A stretch of DNA of 14,927 nucleotides from Pseudaquidulcibacter sp964557085 (lineage in GTDB: Bacteria; Pseudomonadota; Alphaproteobacteria; Caulobacterales; Aquidulcibacteraceae): the NCBI GenBank assembly GCA_964557085.1, contig CAZKYS010000059.1, forward strand, positions 1 through 14,927, written 5' to 3'. The position numbers were made by a program, and so were the translations under genes. Below are positions 1 to 6,438 of the stretch, piece by piece. A model generated the notes under the pieces. It had not been told where the DNA came from. It saw only the letters and a list, made by a program, of their open reading frames with translations, and ran no database searches. How positions within the stretch are numbered: the first letter of the stretch is position 1; every line of letters starts with the position of its first letter.

Positions 1-1
1 C

Positions 2-358
2 CCGCAAGAAATGGATTTTGTGGAGGCAAGACGTCAGGCCGCGCGTGATATTGCCTTGGCTTTCGGTATTCCGCCAATGTTATTGGGTATCCCAGGGGAT
101 GCAACTTACTCAAATTATAAAGAAGCCAATAATGCATTTTGGCGCCAAATTATTTTGCCGCTTTGCAATAAAATGTCCAATGCATTGGCAATGTTTTTAA
201 GTGGATGGGCGGGCGAAAAACTTACTGTAATTCCCAATCTTGAAAATGTGACTGCATTAATAAATGAGCGCGAAAGCCTTTGGGCGCGCTTGGAAAATGC
301 GTCATTCCTTTCACAAGAAGAAAAGCGCCAATTGGCGGGTCTAAAGGTTTTGCCATGA
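2..358 (+). CDS. HK97-family portal protein, C-terminal part (GTA g3)
   Basis: This is the last 118 codons of a portal protein, open to the left edge of the window. In HK97-type particles a dodecamer of portal occupies one capsid vertex; DNA enters and leaves through it and the tail attaches to it. The visible part carries the family's C-terminal core, including MDFVEARRQAARDIALAFGI, then PPMLLGIPGD, then a stretch with NYKEANNAFWRQ leading into the last helices. The internal ATG at position 11 is not the start, because the frame is open upstream (Pro-Gln-Glu precede it) and portals are usually about 400 residues. The stop overlaps the next start as ATGA. The identification is firm; the length and N-terminus are unknown. 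Confidence 0.93.
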   Translation, partial: PQEMDFVEARRQAARDIALAFGIPPMLLGIPGDATYSNYKEANNAFWRQIILPLCNKMSNALAMFLSGWAGEKLTVIPNLENVTALINERESLWARLENASFLSQEEKRQLAGLKVLP

Positions 359-609
359 TGGAAGAAAATCACCACAAATGGTTTGACCCACGCATAAATT
401 CGGCATTCTTATTTGGGCTATTTTTACAAGCAATCACCGCCTTCATTTGGGTTGGTGCGGCATCGCAACGCCTACAAAGCCTTGAAAGCCGCTTTGACGC
501 CCAAGCCCCATTAAATGAGCGAATGGCACGCCTAGAGGCCGAAATGTCGGGCGCGCGCCAAAGCCTAAGCCGTATCGAAACCCGCCTTGATAATGAGGTG
601 AAGAAATGA
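355..609 (+). CDS. small membrane/coiled-coil protein (GTA g3.5 position)
   Basis: This is an 84-residue protein in the slot occupied by the small gene g3.5 of RcGTA, between portal and protease. Residues about 15-37 are strongly hydrophobic (LFGLFLQAITAFIWVGAA) and should form one membrane segment. The rest is a charged Glu/Arg/Leu-rich helix, probably a coiled coil. The start at 355 overlaps the portal stop as ATGA; the next codon is also ATG (358), so the first residue is ambiguous by one. A longer open frame beginning at 280 would run deep into the portal gene and is less likely. Its 3' end overlaps the protease start as ATGA. Its function is not known to me. Assignment as g3.5 rests on position, size and layout. 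Confidence 0.75.
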   Translation: MMEENHHKWFDPRINSAFLFGLFLQAITAFIWVGAASQRLQSLESRFDAQAPLNERMARLEAEMSGARQSLSRIETRLDNEVKK

Positions 610-1037
610 GTGTTTTGCACATTGGCGGCTATGCCAGCCTTTTTGGCGTGCGCGATTTGGCGGGCGATATTGTTGAACGTGGCGCATTCGCTTCAAGTCT
701 TAAATCTTTGCCCGCCCCATCAATACGCATGCTTTATCAACATGATCAAAGCCGCCCAATTGGTGAATGGCTAAAGGCTTTCGAAGATGAAATCGGCCTT
801 TGGGTAGAGGGCAAGATTTATGATGCAAACCCCGATGGGCACCTTGCAATTGCAATGATTAATGGCGCGCAAATGGACGGGCTTTCAATCGGTTTTCGAA
901 CTTTAGACTTTGCCCCAACCAATGATGGGCGGGTTTTAAAGCAAATTGATCTTCGTGAAATTTCACTTGTGGGGTTTCCGATGCTTCCAAGGGCGCGGCT
1001 GCGCGTAACTGGAAAAGATGCGGCAATCGCCGCCTAA
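606..1037 (+). CDS. HK97-family prohead protease (GTA g4)
   Basis: This 143-residue protein is a prohead serine protease, which removes the N-terminal scaffold (delta) domain of the capsid protein during head maturation. The fold begins with GGYASLFGVRD and ERGAF, as in the family. The expected catalytic triad is visible as His46 (LYQHD), Ser94 (GLSIGF) and Glu118 (DLREISLV). It is somewhat short for a prohead protease but complete, ending in an Ala-rich tail. The start ATG overlaps the g3.5 stop. It lies just before its substrate, the capsid gene, after a 21-nt spacer that is partly N. Confidence is high because all three catalytic motifs are present in order. Confidence 0.93.
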   Translation: MSVLHIGGYASLFGVRDLAGDIVERGAFASSLKSLPAPSIRMLYQHDQSRPIGEWLKAFEDEIGLWVEGKIYDANPDGHLAIAMINGAQMDGLSIGFRTLDFAPTNDGRVLKQIDLREISLVGFPMLPRARLRVTGKDAAIAA

Positions 1038-1040
1038 TAT

Positions 1041-1047
1041 TAGGAGA
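1041..1047 (+). promoter_or_regulatory. strong ribosome binding site of the major capsid gene
   Basis: TAGGAGA lies directly before the N run. It is close to the consensus anti-16S sequence and, with the tail-tube site at 3213, is the best such site in the cluster. If the gap really is 10 bases, a start at about 1053-1055 would be in frame and at normal spacing. Confidence 0.7.
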
Positions 1048-1057
1048 NNNNNNNNNN
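1048..1057. other. assembly gap (10 N) covering the capsid start codon
   Basis: There are ten undetermined bases between the capsid ribosome site and its first readable codons. Ten may be a placeholder rather than a measured length. The gap hides the start codon and possibly several residues, and could also hide a larger missing piece. Confidence 0.98.
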
Positions 1058-1058
1058 T

Positions 1059-2276
1059 CTGGAACAAAAAATCGCCCCTTCAAATATGAAGGCGGCACAG
1101 AATGAACTTATGGGTGTCTTTAGTGCTTTCCAAGAAGCAAATGATAGCCGCCTTGCCGAGATTGAAAGGAAAGTGGTTGCCGATGTTCTTTTAGAAGAAA
1201 AAGTTGACCGCCTTGATAAAGCCTTATCACATGCACAGGCAAGCCTTGATAAAATTGCGCTAATTAATGCACGTGCACCTGCCGCAACCGAGGCTAAATC
1301 AGTTTCAGAGCATAAGCAAGCATGGTCGCAATATATGCGCCGTGGTGATGATGCGGCATTGAACCGTATTGAAGCCAAATCACTTTCAGTTGGTGTGAAT
1401 TCAGATGGTGGCTATGTTGCCCCGCCAGAGGTTCAGGCAACGATTGATAGAATTCTATTTGCAATTTCGCCAATGCGCCGCCTTGCAAGTGTGCGCCCAA
1501 CATCGGCGGCAGTTTTCAAAAAGCCAATGTCAATTTCGACCGCGCAAGCAGGTTGGGTGGCAGAATCTGGTGCACGCACAACAACCAATACGCCATCGCT
1601 TGATTTAGTATCTTTCCCAATTGGTGAATTATACGCAAGTGCAGCAGCAACCCAAACAATTCTGGACGATGCCTTGGTTGATATGGATAGCTGGCTTGCT
1701 GGTGAAATTGCGCAAAGCTTTGCAATCGCCGAAGGCACGGCATTCATTAGTGGTGACGGCGTGAATAAGCCAAAAGGTATTTTAGCCTATACAATTGCCG
1801 CCGAAGGTTCGCAAACTTATGGTCAAATGGGTTATGTGGCAACAGGTGTTGCAGGTGGCTTTGCGGCAACTAACCCAATTGATAAATTGGTTGACCTAAC
1901 TTATGCGCCGCGCACACCATATCGCGCCAATGCATCATTCATGATGAACCGCCGCACATTGGGGCAGGTGCGTAAATTCAAAGACACAACTGGCCAATAT
2001 ATTTGGCAACCTTCATTGGTCGCAGGGCAACCAACAACATTATTGGGCTTCCCAGTTTATGAATGTGAAGACATGCCAGATATTGCCGCAAATGCTAATG
2101 CGATTGCATTTGGTGATTTTGAAAAATCATATTTGATTGTTGATAGAACAGATTTGCGTGTCCTACGTGATCCATATTCAAATAAACCATTTGTGATTTT
2201 CTATGTCACCAAACGTGTTGGCGGTGGCGTGCAAGATTATGACGCGCTTAAATTCCTTAAGTTTTCTGTAAGCTAG
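1059..2276 (+). CDS. HK97-fold major capsid protein (GTA g5), start hidden by gap
   Basis: This is the main shell protein. The frame is open from the gap, reading Leu-Glu-Gln-Lys-Ile, before the first visible ATG at 1086, so translation very likely starts inside the N run. From 1086 there are 396 residues. Residues 1-97 are a charged coiled coil typical of the HK97 delta/scaffold domain. A protease cut is expected near EAK|SLSVG, after the Lys codon at 1377-1379, close to where the RcGTA capsid is cut. The mature shell domain follows, with GGYVAPPE, the N-arm and E-loop region around GWVAESGARTTTN, FISGDGVNKPKGIL and the C-terminal P-domain. It follows the protease gene and has a strong ribosome site, as expected for the most abundant particle protein. 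The cleavage position is inferred by analogy. Confidence 0.95.
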   Translation: MEQKIAPSNMKAAQNELMGVFSAFQEANDSRLAEIERKVVADVLLEEKVDRLDKALSHAQASLDKIALINARAPAATEAKSVSEHKQAWSQYMRRGDDAALNRIEAKSLSVGVNSDGGYVAPPEVQATIDRILFAISPMRRLASVRPTSAAVFKKPMSISTAQAGWVAESGARTTTNTPSLDLVSFPIGELYASAAATQTILDDALVDMDSWLAGEIAQSFAIAEGTAFISGDGVNKPKGILAYTIAAEGSQTYGQMGYVATGVAGGFAATNPIDKLVDLTYAPRTPYRANASFMMNRRTLGQVRKFKDTTGQYIWQPSLVAGQPTTLLGFPVYECEDMPDIAANANAIAFGDFEKSYLIVDRTDLRVLRDPYSNKPFVIFYVTKRVGGGVQDYDALKFLKFSVS

Positions 2277-2285
2277 GGGGCGCGC

Positions 2286-2822
2286 ATGTTGATAGTTTTG
2301 GCGGAGCCAAGTGAAGACCCAATCAGTCTTATTGAAGCGCGTAATTATTTGCGTATCGCCCAAGATGGTGATGATAATTCTTTATCGCTTCTTATCAAGG
2401 CAGCTTGTGAGCGCGTGGAAAACAAACTCCATAAAGCATTGGTAACACGTAAGTTGCGCCAAAGCTTTTCAAGCGTTGAAATCACGCGTGCAGCGGAATT
2501 TGCCAAACGGCGAAAATGCAAGGTTGAATTAATTCCTGCTTTTAATGATGTAACTTCAATTACCGCAATTAATAGCTTGAATGTGGACGGAAATATGGTT
2601 TCCGCTTCACTTTCCTTAGTAAGTCTAATTGATGGCAAATTCATATTGAATAATTATTCCCAAGGCCTTGAAATTGAATATTTCACAGGCTTTGGAAATG
2701 CCGCAAATGTGCCCAATTCTTTCAAACTTCTCGTCTTGGAAGAATTGGGGCGTATCATTCAAAATCGCGATAATGAAAAATATCAAACCGAAATCGCGGC
2801 AGTTTTGGGGGCGCGTCTATGA
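2286..2822 (+). CDS. gp6-like head-tail connector / adaptor (GTA g6)
   Basis: This 178-residue protein resembles the phage gp6-like connector family, which forms a ring under the portal and carries the tail attachment interface. The N-terminal half has the expected pattern: an ISLIEARNYLRI helix, a DDNSL turn, then LIKAACERVENKL. The C-terminal part holds the usual EYFTGFG strand, a VPNSFKLLVLEEL helix and a final NRDN segment. The start lies 9 nt after the capsid stop and has a G-rich ribosome site (AGGGGG, 2275-2280). The 3' end overlaps the g8 start as ATGA. In RcGTA a separate stopper (g7) sits next; here it is missing, so this adaptor may contact the tail terminator directly or another protein may fill in. 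The family call is good. Confidence 0.85.
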   Translation: MLIVLAEPSEDPISLIEARNYLRIAQDGDDNSLSLLIKAACERVENKLHKALVTRKLRQSFSSVEITRAAEFAKRRKCKVELIPAFNDVTSITAINSLNVDGNMVSASLSLVSLIDGKFILNNYSQGLEIEYFTGFGNAANVPNSFKLLVLEELGRIIQNRDNEKYQTEIAAVLGARL

Positions 2823-3214
2823 TTGAAGAAATCAAGGATGCGATATTTAATTCGCTATCGCAAAATGTGGCTGTGACCAATCAATTGGGCAATCCACTTC
2901 GGCTTTATGATGCACCAATTAAGCACGCAGCTTTCCCATTCATGTTTTGGCGCAGAATTGAAACCAAACCAATAGCCCAAGATTATTCAAGCGCGTCAGA
3001 AATAACGGCAACCCTTGAAATAGTGTGCAAAAACACAGGGCAAGAAGCCGCAAAAAAAGCGGTAGAGGCAGTTGCAGTTTGGGCGCAAACCGCAAAACCA
3101 AATGTGACCGGCGTAAACATCGCAATGCTTATGTGCGCATATTCTGATGTTTTTCGCGCCATTGATGGGCGAACTTTTTTGGGTGTTGTGCGCCTTAAAA
3201 TTATTGCCGAATAA
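2819..3214 (+). CDS. DUF3168-type tail terminator (GTA g8)
   Basis: This 131-residue protein matches the DUF3168 pattern of tail terminators, which cap the head-proximal end of the tail tube. Family-like features are an N-terminal helix, the RLYDAPIKHAAFPFMFW segment, a central strand-helix unit with EITATLEIVCK and EAAKKAVEAV, and a closing DGRTFLGVVRLKIIAE strand. It is not a g7-like head-tail joining protein; none of that family's pattern is visible. It starts inside the g6 stop (ATGA), so the two are probably translationally coupled. Its stop codon is embedded in the ribosome site of the tail-tube gene. Confidence 0.83.
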   Translation: MIEEIKDAIFNSLSQNVAVTNQLGNPLRLYDAPIKHAAFPFMFWRRIETKPIAQDYSSASEITATLEIVCKNTGQEAAKKAVEAVAVWAQTAKPNVTGVNIAMLMCAYSDVFRAIDGRTFLGVVRLKIIAE

Positions 3215-3219
3215 GGAGA
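3213..3219 (+). promoter_or_regulatory. strong ribosome binding site of the tail-tube gene
   Basis: AAGGAGA lies 6 nt before the ATG at 3226 and overlaps the g8 stop codon. It is near consensus, unlike the coupled starts around it. This fits a need for many tail-tube copies. Confidence 0.8.
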
Positions 3220-3225
3220 ATTAAA

Positions 3226-3642
3226 ATGGCATTACAAGCGGGAAGGGACATTCTTCTCAAAATATCTGATAATGCGCAAACGCCAAATTTTGTAACAATT
3301 GGTGGTTTGCGTGCGCGAACAATTGCGCTTTCGGCAAAAACCATTGATGGAACATCATCCGATTCAATTGGCAATTGGCGCGAGCTTTTACCGGGGGCAG
3401 GTCTTAAGGAAGCCACAATTTCAGGCGCTGGCGTATTTAAAGATTTAGCATCCGATGAAATGGTTCGAAGCGCATTTTTCAATCAAGAAGCACGAAATTG
3501 GCAATTAATAATCCCAAATTTTGGGCGCATTGATGGCAGCTTTATTATCACCCAATTGGAATATGCGGGCAATTATGATGCCGAAGCCAGCTTTTCAATG
3601 ACTTTAATTTCGGCGGGTGCATTAGGGTTTACGGCGATATGA
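3226..3642 (+). CDS. TP901-1-type major tail (tube) protein (GTA g9)
   Basis: This 138-residue protein is the tail-tube subunit, which stacks as rings between the terminator and the baseplate. Features of the TP901-1 type family are the start MALQAGRDILLKI, the ARTIALSAKTIDGTSSDS strand-turn with NWRELLPGAGLKEATISGAG, then FFNQEA and the closing tube strands (GSFIITQLEYAG, EASFSMTLISAG). The start is supported by AAGGAGA at 3213-3219. The stop overlaps the g10 start as ATGA. The length is normal for GTA tube proteins. Confidence is high from both sequence pattern and position. Confidence 0.92.
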   Translation: MALQAGRDILLKISDNAQTPNFVTIGGLRARTIALSAKTIDGTSSDSIGNWRELLPGAGLKEATISGAGVFKDLASDEMVRSAFFNQEARNWQLIIPNFGRIDGSFIITQLEYAGNYDAEASFSMTLISAGALGFTAI

Positions 3643-3941
3643 TTGCAAATGAAAAACGCGGCGAAACCATTATTTCAATCAATGAAAGGCCATATATTTT
3701 ATGCCTTACCCTTGGTGGTTTGGCAAAAATTGAAACCGCCTTTGGCGTAAATGGCCTTGAACAGCTTGATACAAAATTTCAAAGCCTTAGCGCGAATGAT
3801 GTGATTTTGCTTTTGGCAATTTTGCTTGAGGGTGGTTCCAATTCGCTTACGATTGATGAAATAAAAAGCGCCAAAATTGATACAAATTGCGTGGTCGCGG
3901 CAATCTTAAAATGCTTTGCGATAAATATTGGGGCGCAATAA
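3639..3941 (+). CDS. GTA g10 family protein (probable tail-assembly chaperone)
   Basis: This 100-residue protein matches the small GTA g10 family. It is recognised by an N-terminal beta hairpin with ETIISINERPYILCLTLGGL, then KIETAFGV and a helical C-terminal half with NDVILLLAILLEGG. Together with g10.1 it occupies the place where siphophages encode two tail-assembly chaperones (lambda G and GT), between tube and tape measure. That chaperone role is inferred from position. The start overlaps the g9 stop (ATGA) and the stop overlaps the g10.1 start (TAATG). The rest is ordinary. Confidence 0.85.
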   Translation: MIANEKRGETIISINERPYILCLTLGGLAKIETAFGVNGLEQLDTKFQSLSANDVILLLAILLEGGSNSLTIDEIKSAKIDTNCVVAAILKCFAINIGAQ

Positions 3942-4105
3942 TGCCATTTGCCGAAATGTTATTGGCGGCAATCCGCATGGGAATAAAGGCCCAAGATTTT
4001 TGGTGCTTAAGCCTTTTGGAATGGCGCAATATTTTTGCGCCCAATTCCCAAAATTTCACCCGCAAAGATTTAGATAAATTAATGCAAAACCTAAAAGAGG
4101 AATAA
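3941..4105 (+). CDS. phage tail assembly chaperone, GTA g10.1 type
   Basis: This is a 54-residue protein starting at the ATG that overlaps the g10 stop by one base. A longer open frame from 3887 would overlap g10 by 55 bases and is not needed. Its sequence fits the small g10.1 family: PFAEMLLAAIRMGIKAQDFW, then LSLLEW, and a C-terminal DLDKLMQNL helix. The central DFW...L...E pattern is the recognisable part. It is thought to assist tape-measure and tube assembly; this is inferred from family name and position rather than shown. It is followed at once by an AGAGGA ribosome site for g11. Confidence 0.85.
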   Translation: MPFAEMLLAAIRMGIKAQDFWCLSLLEWRNIFAPNSQNFTRKDLDKLMQNLKEE

Positions 4106-4621
4106 ATGGCAGATAATCAAAGCCTTAATGATGCCCAAAATGCATTAAATGATTTTGCCAATCATGGCGCCAAAGATGCCGCCAATATGATTGCACATTC
4201 ATTTCATATAGCGGGCAAAGATATTGCCAATGCATTGGCGGATGCCGCAAAAAGTGGCGAATTATCATTTAAAAAACTTATAAGCACGATTTTACGCGAC
4301 CTTTCATCAATGGCAATTCGGCAAAATGTTACCAAGCCGATTGAAAATGTGCTGACGCAAATTTTTTCAACTATTCCCAAATATGGTGCGCGTGCATCGG
4401 GTGGGGCGGTTAATTCGGGCGGTGCATATCTTGTTGGTGAAAATGGCCCTGAATATTTTGTTCCAAATCAGGCGGGTTCTATTGAAACCGGAATTGGTGG
4501 CGCGGTGCATATTCATATTAATATGGCGCAAGGTTCAAACCTTAATGATGTCAAAAAAAGCGCCAACCAAGTTTCAATGGCACTTGCGCGTGCGGTTGAA
4601 CGCGGAAGGGGTAGGTTATGA
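4106..4621 (+). CDS. short tape measure protein (GTA g11)
   Basis: This 171-residue protein holds the tape-measure slot, setting tail length and probably occupying the tube lumen. The N-terminal ~90 residues are helical and Ala/Asn/Asp-rich. A Gly-rich segment follows, with GGAYLVGENGPEYFVP at about 105-120, the motif shared by the C-terminal region of lambda-type tape measures. It ends in a basic GRGRL tail. It is far shorter than phage tape measures and shorter than I recall for RcGTA g11 (about 219 residues), so a short tail is expected. No separate membrane segment is evident. The start has AGAGGA about 4 nt upstream; the stop overlaps g12 as ATGA. Confidence 0.85.
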   Translation: MADNQSLNDAQNALNDFANHGAKDAANMIAHSFHIAGKDIANALADAAKSGELSFKKLISTILRDLSSMAIRQNVTKPIENVLTQIFSTIPKYGARASGGAVNSGGAYLVGENGPEYFVPNQAGSIETGIGGAVHIHINMAQGSNLNDVKKSANQVSMALARAVERGRGRL

Positions 4622-5250
4622 GTGGATTTCACGATATAATTTTCCCCATCAAAATGGCACGCGGCGCAATTGGCGGGCCAATGCGGAATACACAAATTTT
4701 TACACGTGCCAATGGCATTGAAGCCCGCAACACAATTTTGCAAAATTCACGGCGCAAATGGAATATTGCGTCGCGCGGCGCACCGCTTGATGAATTGCAT
4801 GATTTATTAGCATTTTATGAAGCGCGTATGGGGCAGGTCTATGCATTTCGTTTTCGTGACCCATTTGATAATAAATCCTGCAAACCAAGCCAAATGCCTT
4901 CGCATCTGGATCAAGAAATTGGCATAGGCGATGGAAATAATAAGGTATTTGCGCTTCAAAAAACCTATGGCGATGTGCAAAATTCTTATAAAAGAAATAT
5001 CAAATTGCCGATTTTGAATAGTGTTTCAATATCGGTAAATGGTGTTTTGAAAGCCGCCAATTCATATAATATTGATTATCAAACTGGCCTTATAACTTTT
5101 CAAAATGCGCCGCCAAATGGGCAGAGTGTGAAATGTGGTTTTTCATTTGACTGTATGGCGCGTTTTAATAATGATGCCCTTGAAATATCATTAGAAAGCC
5201 CATCAACAGGGCGCATAAATGACATTGAAATTATTGAGGTTTTGGCATGA
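4618..5250 (+). CDS. distal tail protein, DUF2460 family (GTA g12)
   Basis: This 210-residue protein resembles the DUF2460 distal-tail family, which joins the tube to the baseplate hub. Family marks are the opening SGFHDIIFPIKMARGAIGGP, an NSRRKWNIASRGAPLDELHDL segment broken by a loop, FYEARMGQVYAFRFRDPFD, and a C-terminal FDCMARFNNDALEISLE strand pair. The lambda counterpart is the M-type tail-tip protein. The start ATG overlaps the g11 stop and the stop overlaps g13 as ATGA, so g11-g12-g13 are probably coupled. No truncation is seen. Confidence 0.9.
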   Translation: MSGFHDIIFPIKMARGAIGGPMRNTQIFTRANGIEARNTILQNSRRKWNIASRGAPLDELHDLLAFYEARMGQVYAFRFRDPFDNKSCKPSQMPSHLDQEIGIGDGNNKVFALQKTYGDVQNSYKRNIKLPILNSVSISVNGVLKAANSYNIDYQTGLITFQNAPPNGQSVKCGFSFDCMARFNNDALEISLESPSTGRINDIEIIEVLA

Positions 5251-6092
5251 GAAACCTTGATATAAATTTCCAAAGTCGCCTTAATTCCCAAGTTTCAACT
5301 TTTGCCAAATGCTGGCAAATTATTGGTAAAATGGACAATGAAATTTGCATTACCGAACATGATGAAGATATTATTGCCTTTGGAAAAACTTTCAAATCCA
5401 ATAATGCCTTTAATGCCACAAATCTTGATTTGCAAAACCTGCCCAATTCCAATCGCGGGGCGATAGAGGGGGCAATTTCAATTGATGGCATTACAGAAAA
5501 TGACATTTTGCTGGGTCGATTTGATAATGCACAAATCTTGCTTTTCTTAATTGATTGGCAAGTGCCGCAATATTTTGTGCAAATCTGGCAGGGGATAATT
5601 GGCGATATAAAATTAAATGGGCAGGTTTTTGAATTTGAACTAAGTGGCCTTGAAAGCCAATTAGATAAAAACCTTGGGCGCAAATTTTCACGAATTTGTG
5701 ATGCTGATTTGGGCGATGCAAAATGCACAATCAATATCGAAAACTATAGCCAAAGCGGTAATGTTATTGAAAACATTTCACCAAGCCAATTAAAGGCAAA
5801 TTTTACAATCGCGCCAGTTTTTGAAAATTACAAAAACGGCAAATTAAAATTCACAAATGGCACAATGCAAAATGTGGAATACCAAATTTCATCAATCGAA
5901 AGTTCGGGCAATGCATATTTGATAAATTTCAAAGACCAAATTGCGCAAAAATATTATATTGGTAATCAAATCAAAATCTATGAATCTTGCGATAAGAGTT
6001 TTGCAAGCTGCAAAGGGCGCTTTAATAATGGCGTAAATTTTCGTGGCTGCCCACATATGCCTGGGGAAAGCATAATTTATGCAAGCCCATAA
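5247..6092 (+). CDS. baseplate hub protein, DUF2163/BR0599 family with Fe-S type cysteines (GTA g13)
   Basis: This 281-residue protein is the GTA hub protein of the DUF2163 / phage BR0599 type, equivalent to lambda gpL. The N-terminal half shows ITEHDEDIIAFG, TENDILLGRFDNA and an IWQGIIGDI strand. The C-terminal half has two cysteine pairs: Cys151/Cys160 in RICDADLGDAKC and Cys248/Cys255 in SCDKSFASC, followed by RFNNGVNFRG and a PHMPG ending. A fifth cysteine is at 268. Lambda gpL is known to bind an iron-sulfur cluster through such cysteines; the same is inferred here. The start overlaps the g12 stop. The last 14 bases overlap the g14 start, the longest overlap in the cluster. Confidence 0.92.
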   Translation: MRNLDINFQSRLNSQVSTFAKCWQIIGKMDNEICITEHDEDIIAFGKTFKSNNAFNATNLDLQNLPNSNRGAIEGAISIDGITENDILLGRFDNAQILLFLIDWQVPQYFVQIWQGIIGDIKLNGQVFEFELSGLESQLDKNLGRKFSRICDADLGDAKCTINIENYSQSGNVIENISPSQLKANFTIAPVFENYKNGKLKFTNGTMQNVEYQISSIESSGNAYLINFKDQIAQKYYIGNQIKIYESCDKSFASCKGRFNNGVNFRGCPHMPGESIIYASP

Positions 6093-6438
6093 AATAATTG
6101 CACGGGCGCATGAATTTATTGGAACCCCATATATTGAAAATTGCGCGATAAAAAATGTGGGCTGTGATTGCCTTGGTTTAATTGCGGCAGTTTTTCAGAT
6201 TGATGAAGATTTGCGCCAATTGGGCTTTGATGGTGCGATTGAAAAATATTTCAAAACCTGCAAGCCAAACCCATCCAAGGTTTTGGCCTTTAGGGTGAAT
6301 GATAATTTTCACTTTGGAATAATGGTTGAAAACAAACAATTTATCCACGCCCATTGGTCACAAGGTATAGTCAAAAACACTTTTGGAAATTGGTTTAGGG
6401 CGCGTTTTATTGGCGCGTATGAAAAGAAAGATTTATAA
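6079..6438 (+). CDS. NlpC/P60-type cell-wall peptidase (GTA g14)
   Basis: This 119-residue cysteine peptidase of the NlpC/P60 fold probably cuts peptidoglycan during DNA delivery or particle entry. It starts HEFIGTPYIE, as GTA g14 proteins do. The nucleophile is Cys31 in GCDCLGLI, the histidine is His78 in NFHFGIM, and the third polar residue is probably His90 in FIHAH. It is smaller than typical P60 enzymes but comparable to GTA g14. The chosen ATG overlaps the end of g13 by 14 nt and gives the full N-terminal helix. The stop overlaps the g15 start as TAATG. All catalytic positions are present, so it is probably active. Confidence 0.92.
   Translation: MQAHKIIARAHEFIGTPYIENCAIKNVGCDCLGLIAAVFQIDEDLRQLGFDGAIEKYFKTCKPNPSKVLAFRVNDNFHFGIMVENKQFIHAHWSQGIVKNTFGNWFRARFIGAYEKKDL

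Noticed and set aside
326..337. 12-bp palindrome CGCCAATTGGCG inside the portal gene, similar to the core of the 10542-10559 palindrome
   Set aside because: It lies in coding sequence, and fragments such as GGCGCAATTGGCG recur in this region because of codon preference (Ala, Gln, Leu). No second element links it to the spacer palindrome.
280..354. Upstream extension of g3.5 inside the portal gene
   Set aside because: It would overlap portal by 79 bases; the ATGA junction at 355 matches the pattern of the rest of the cluster.
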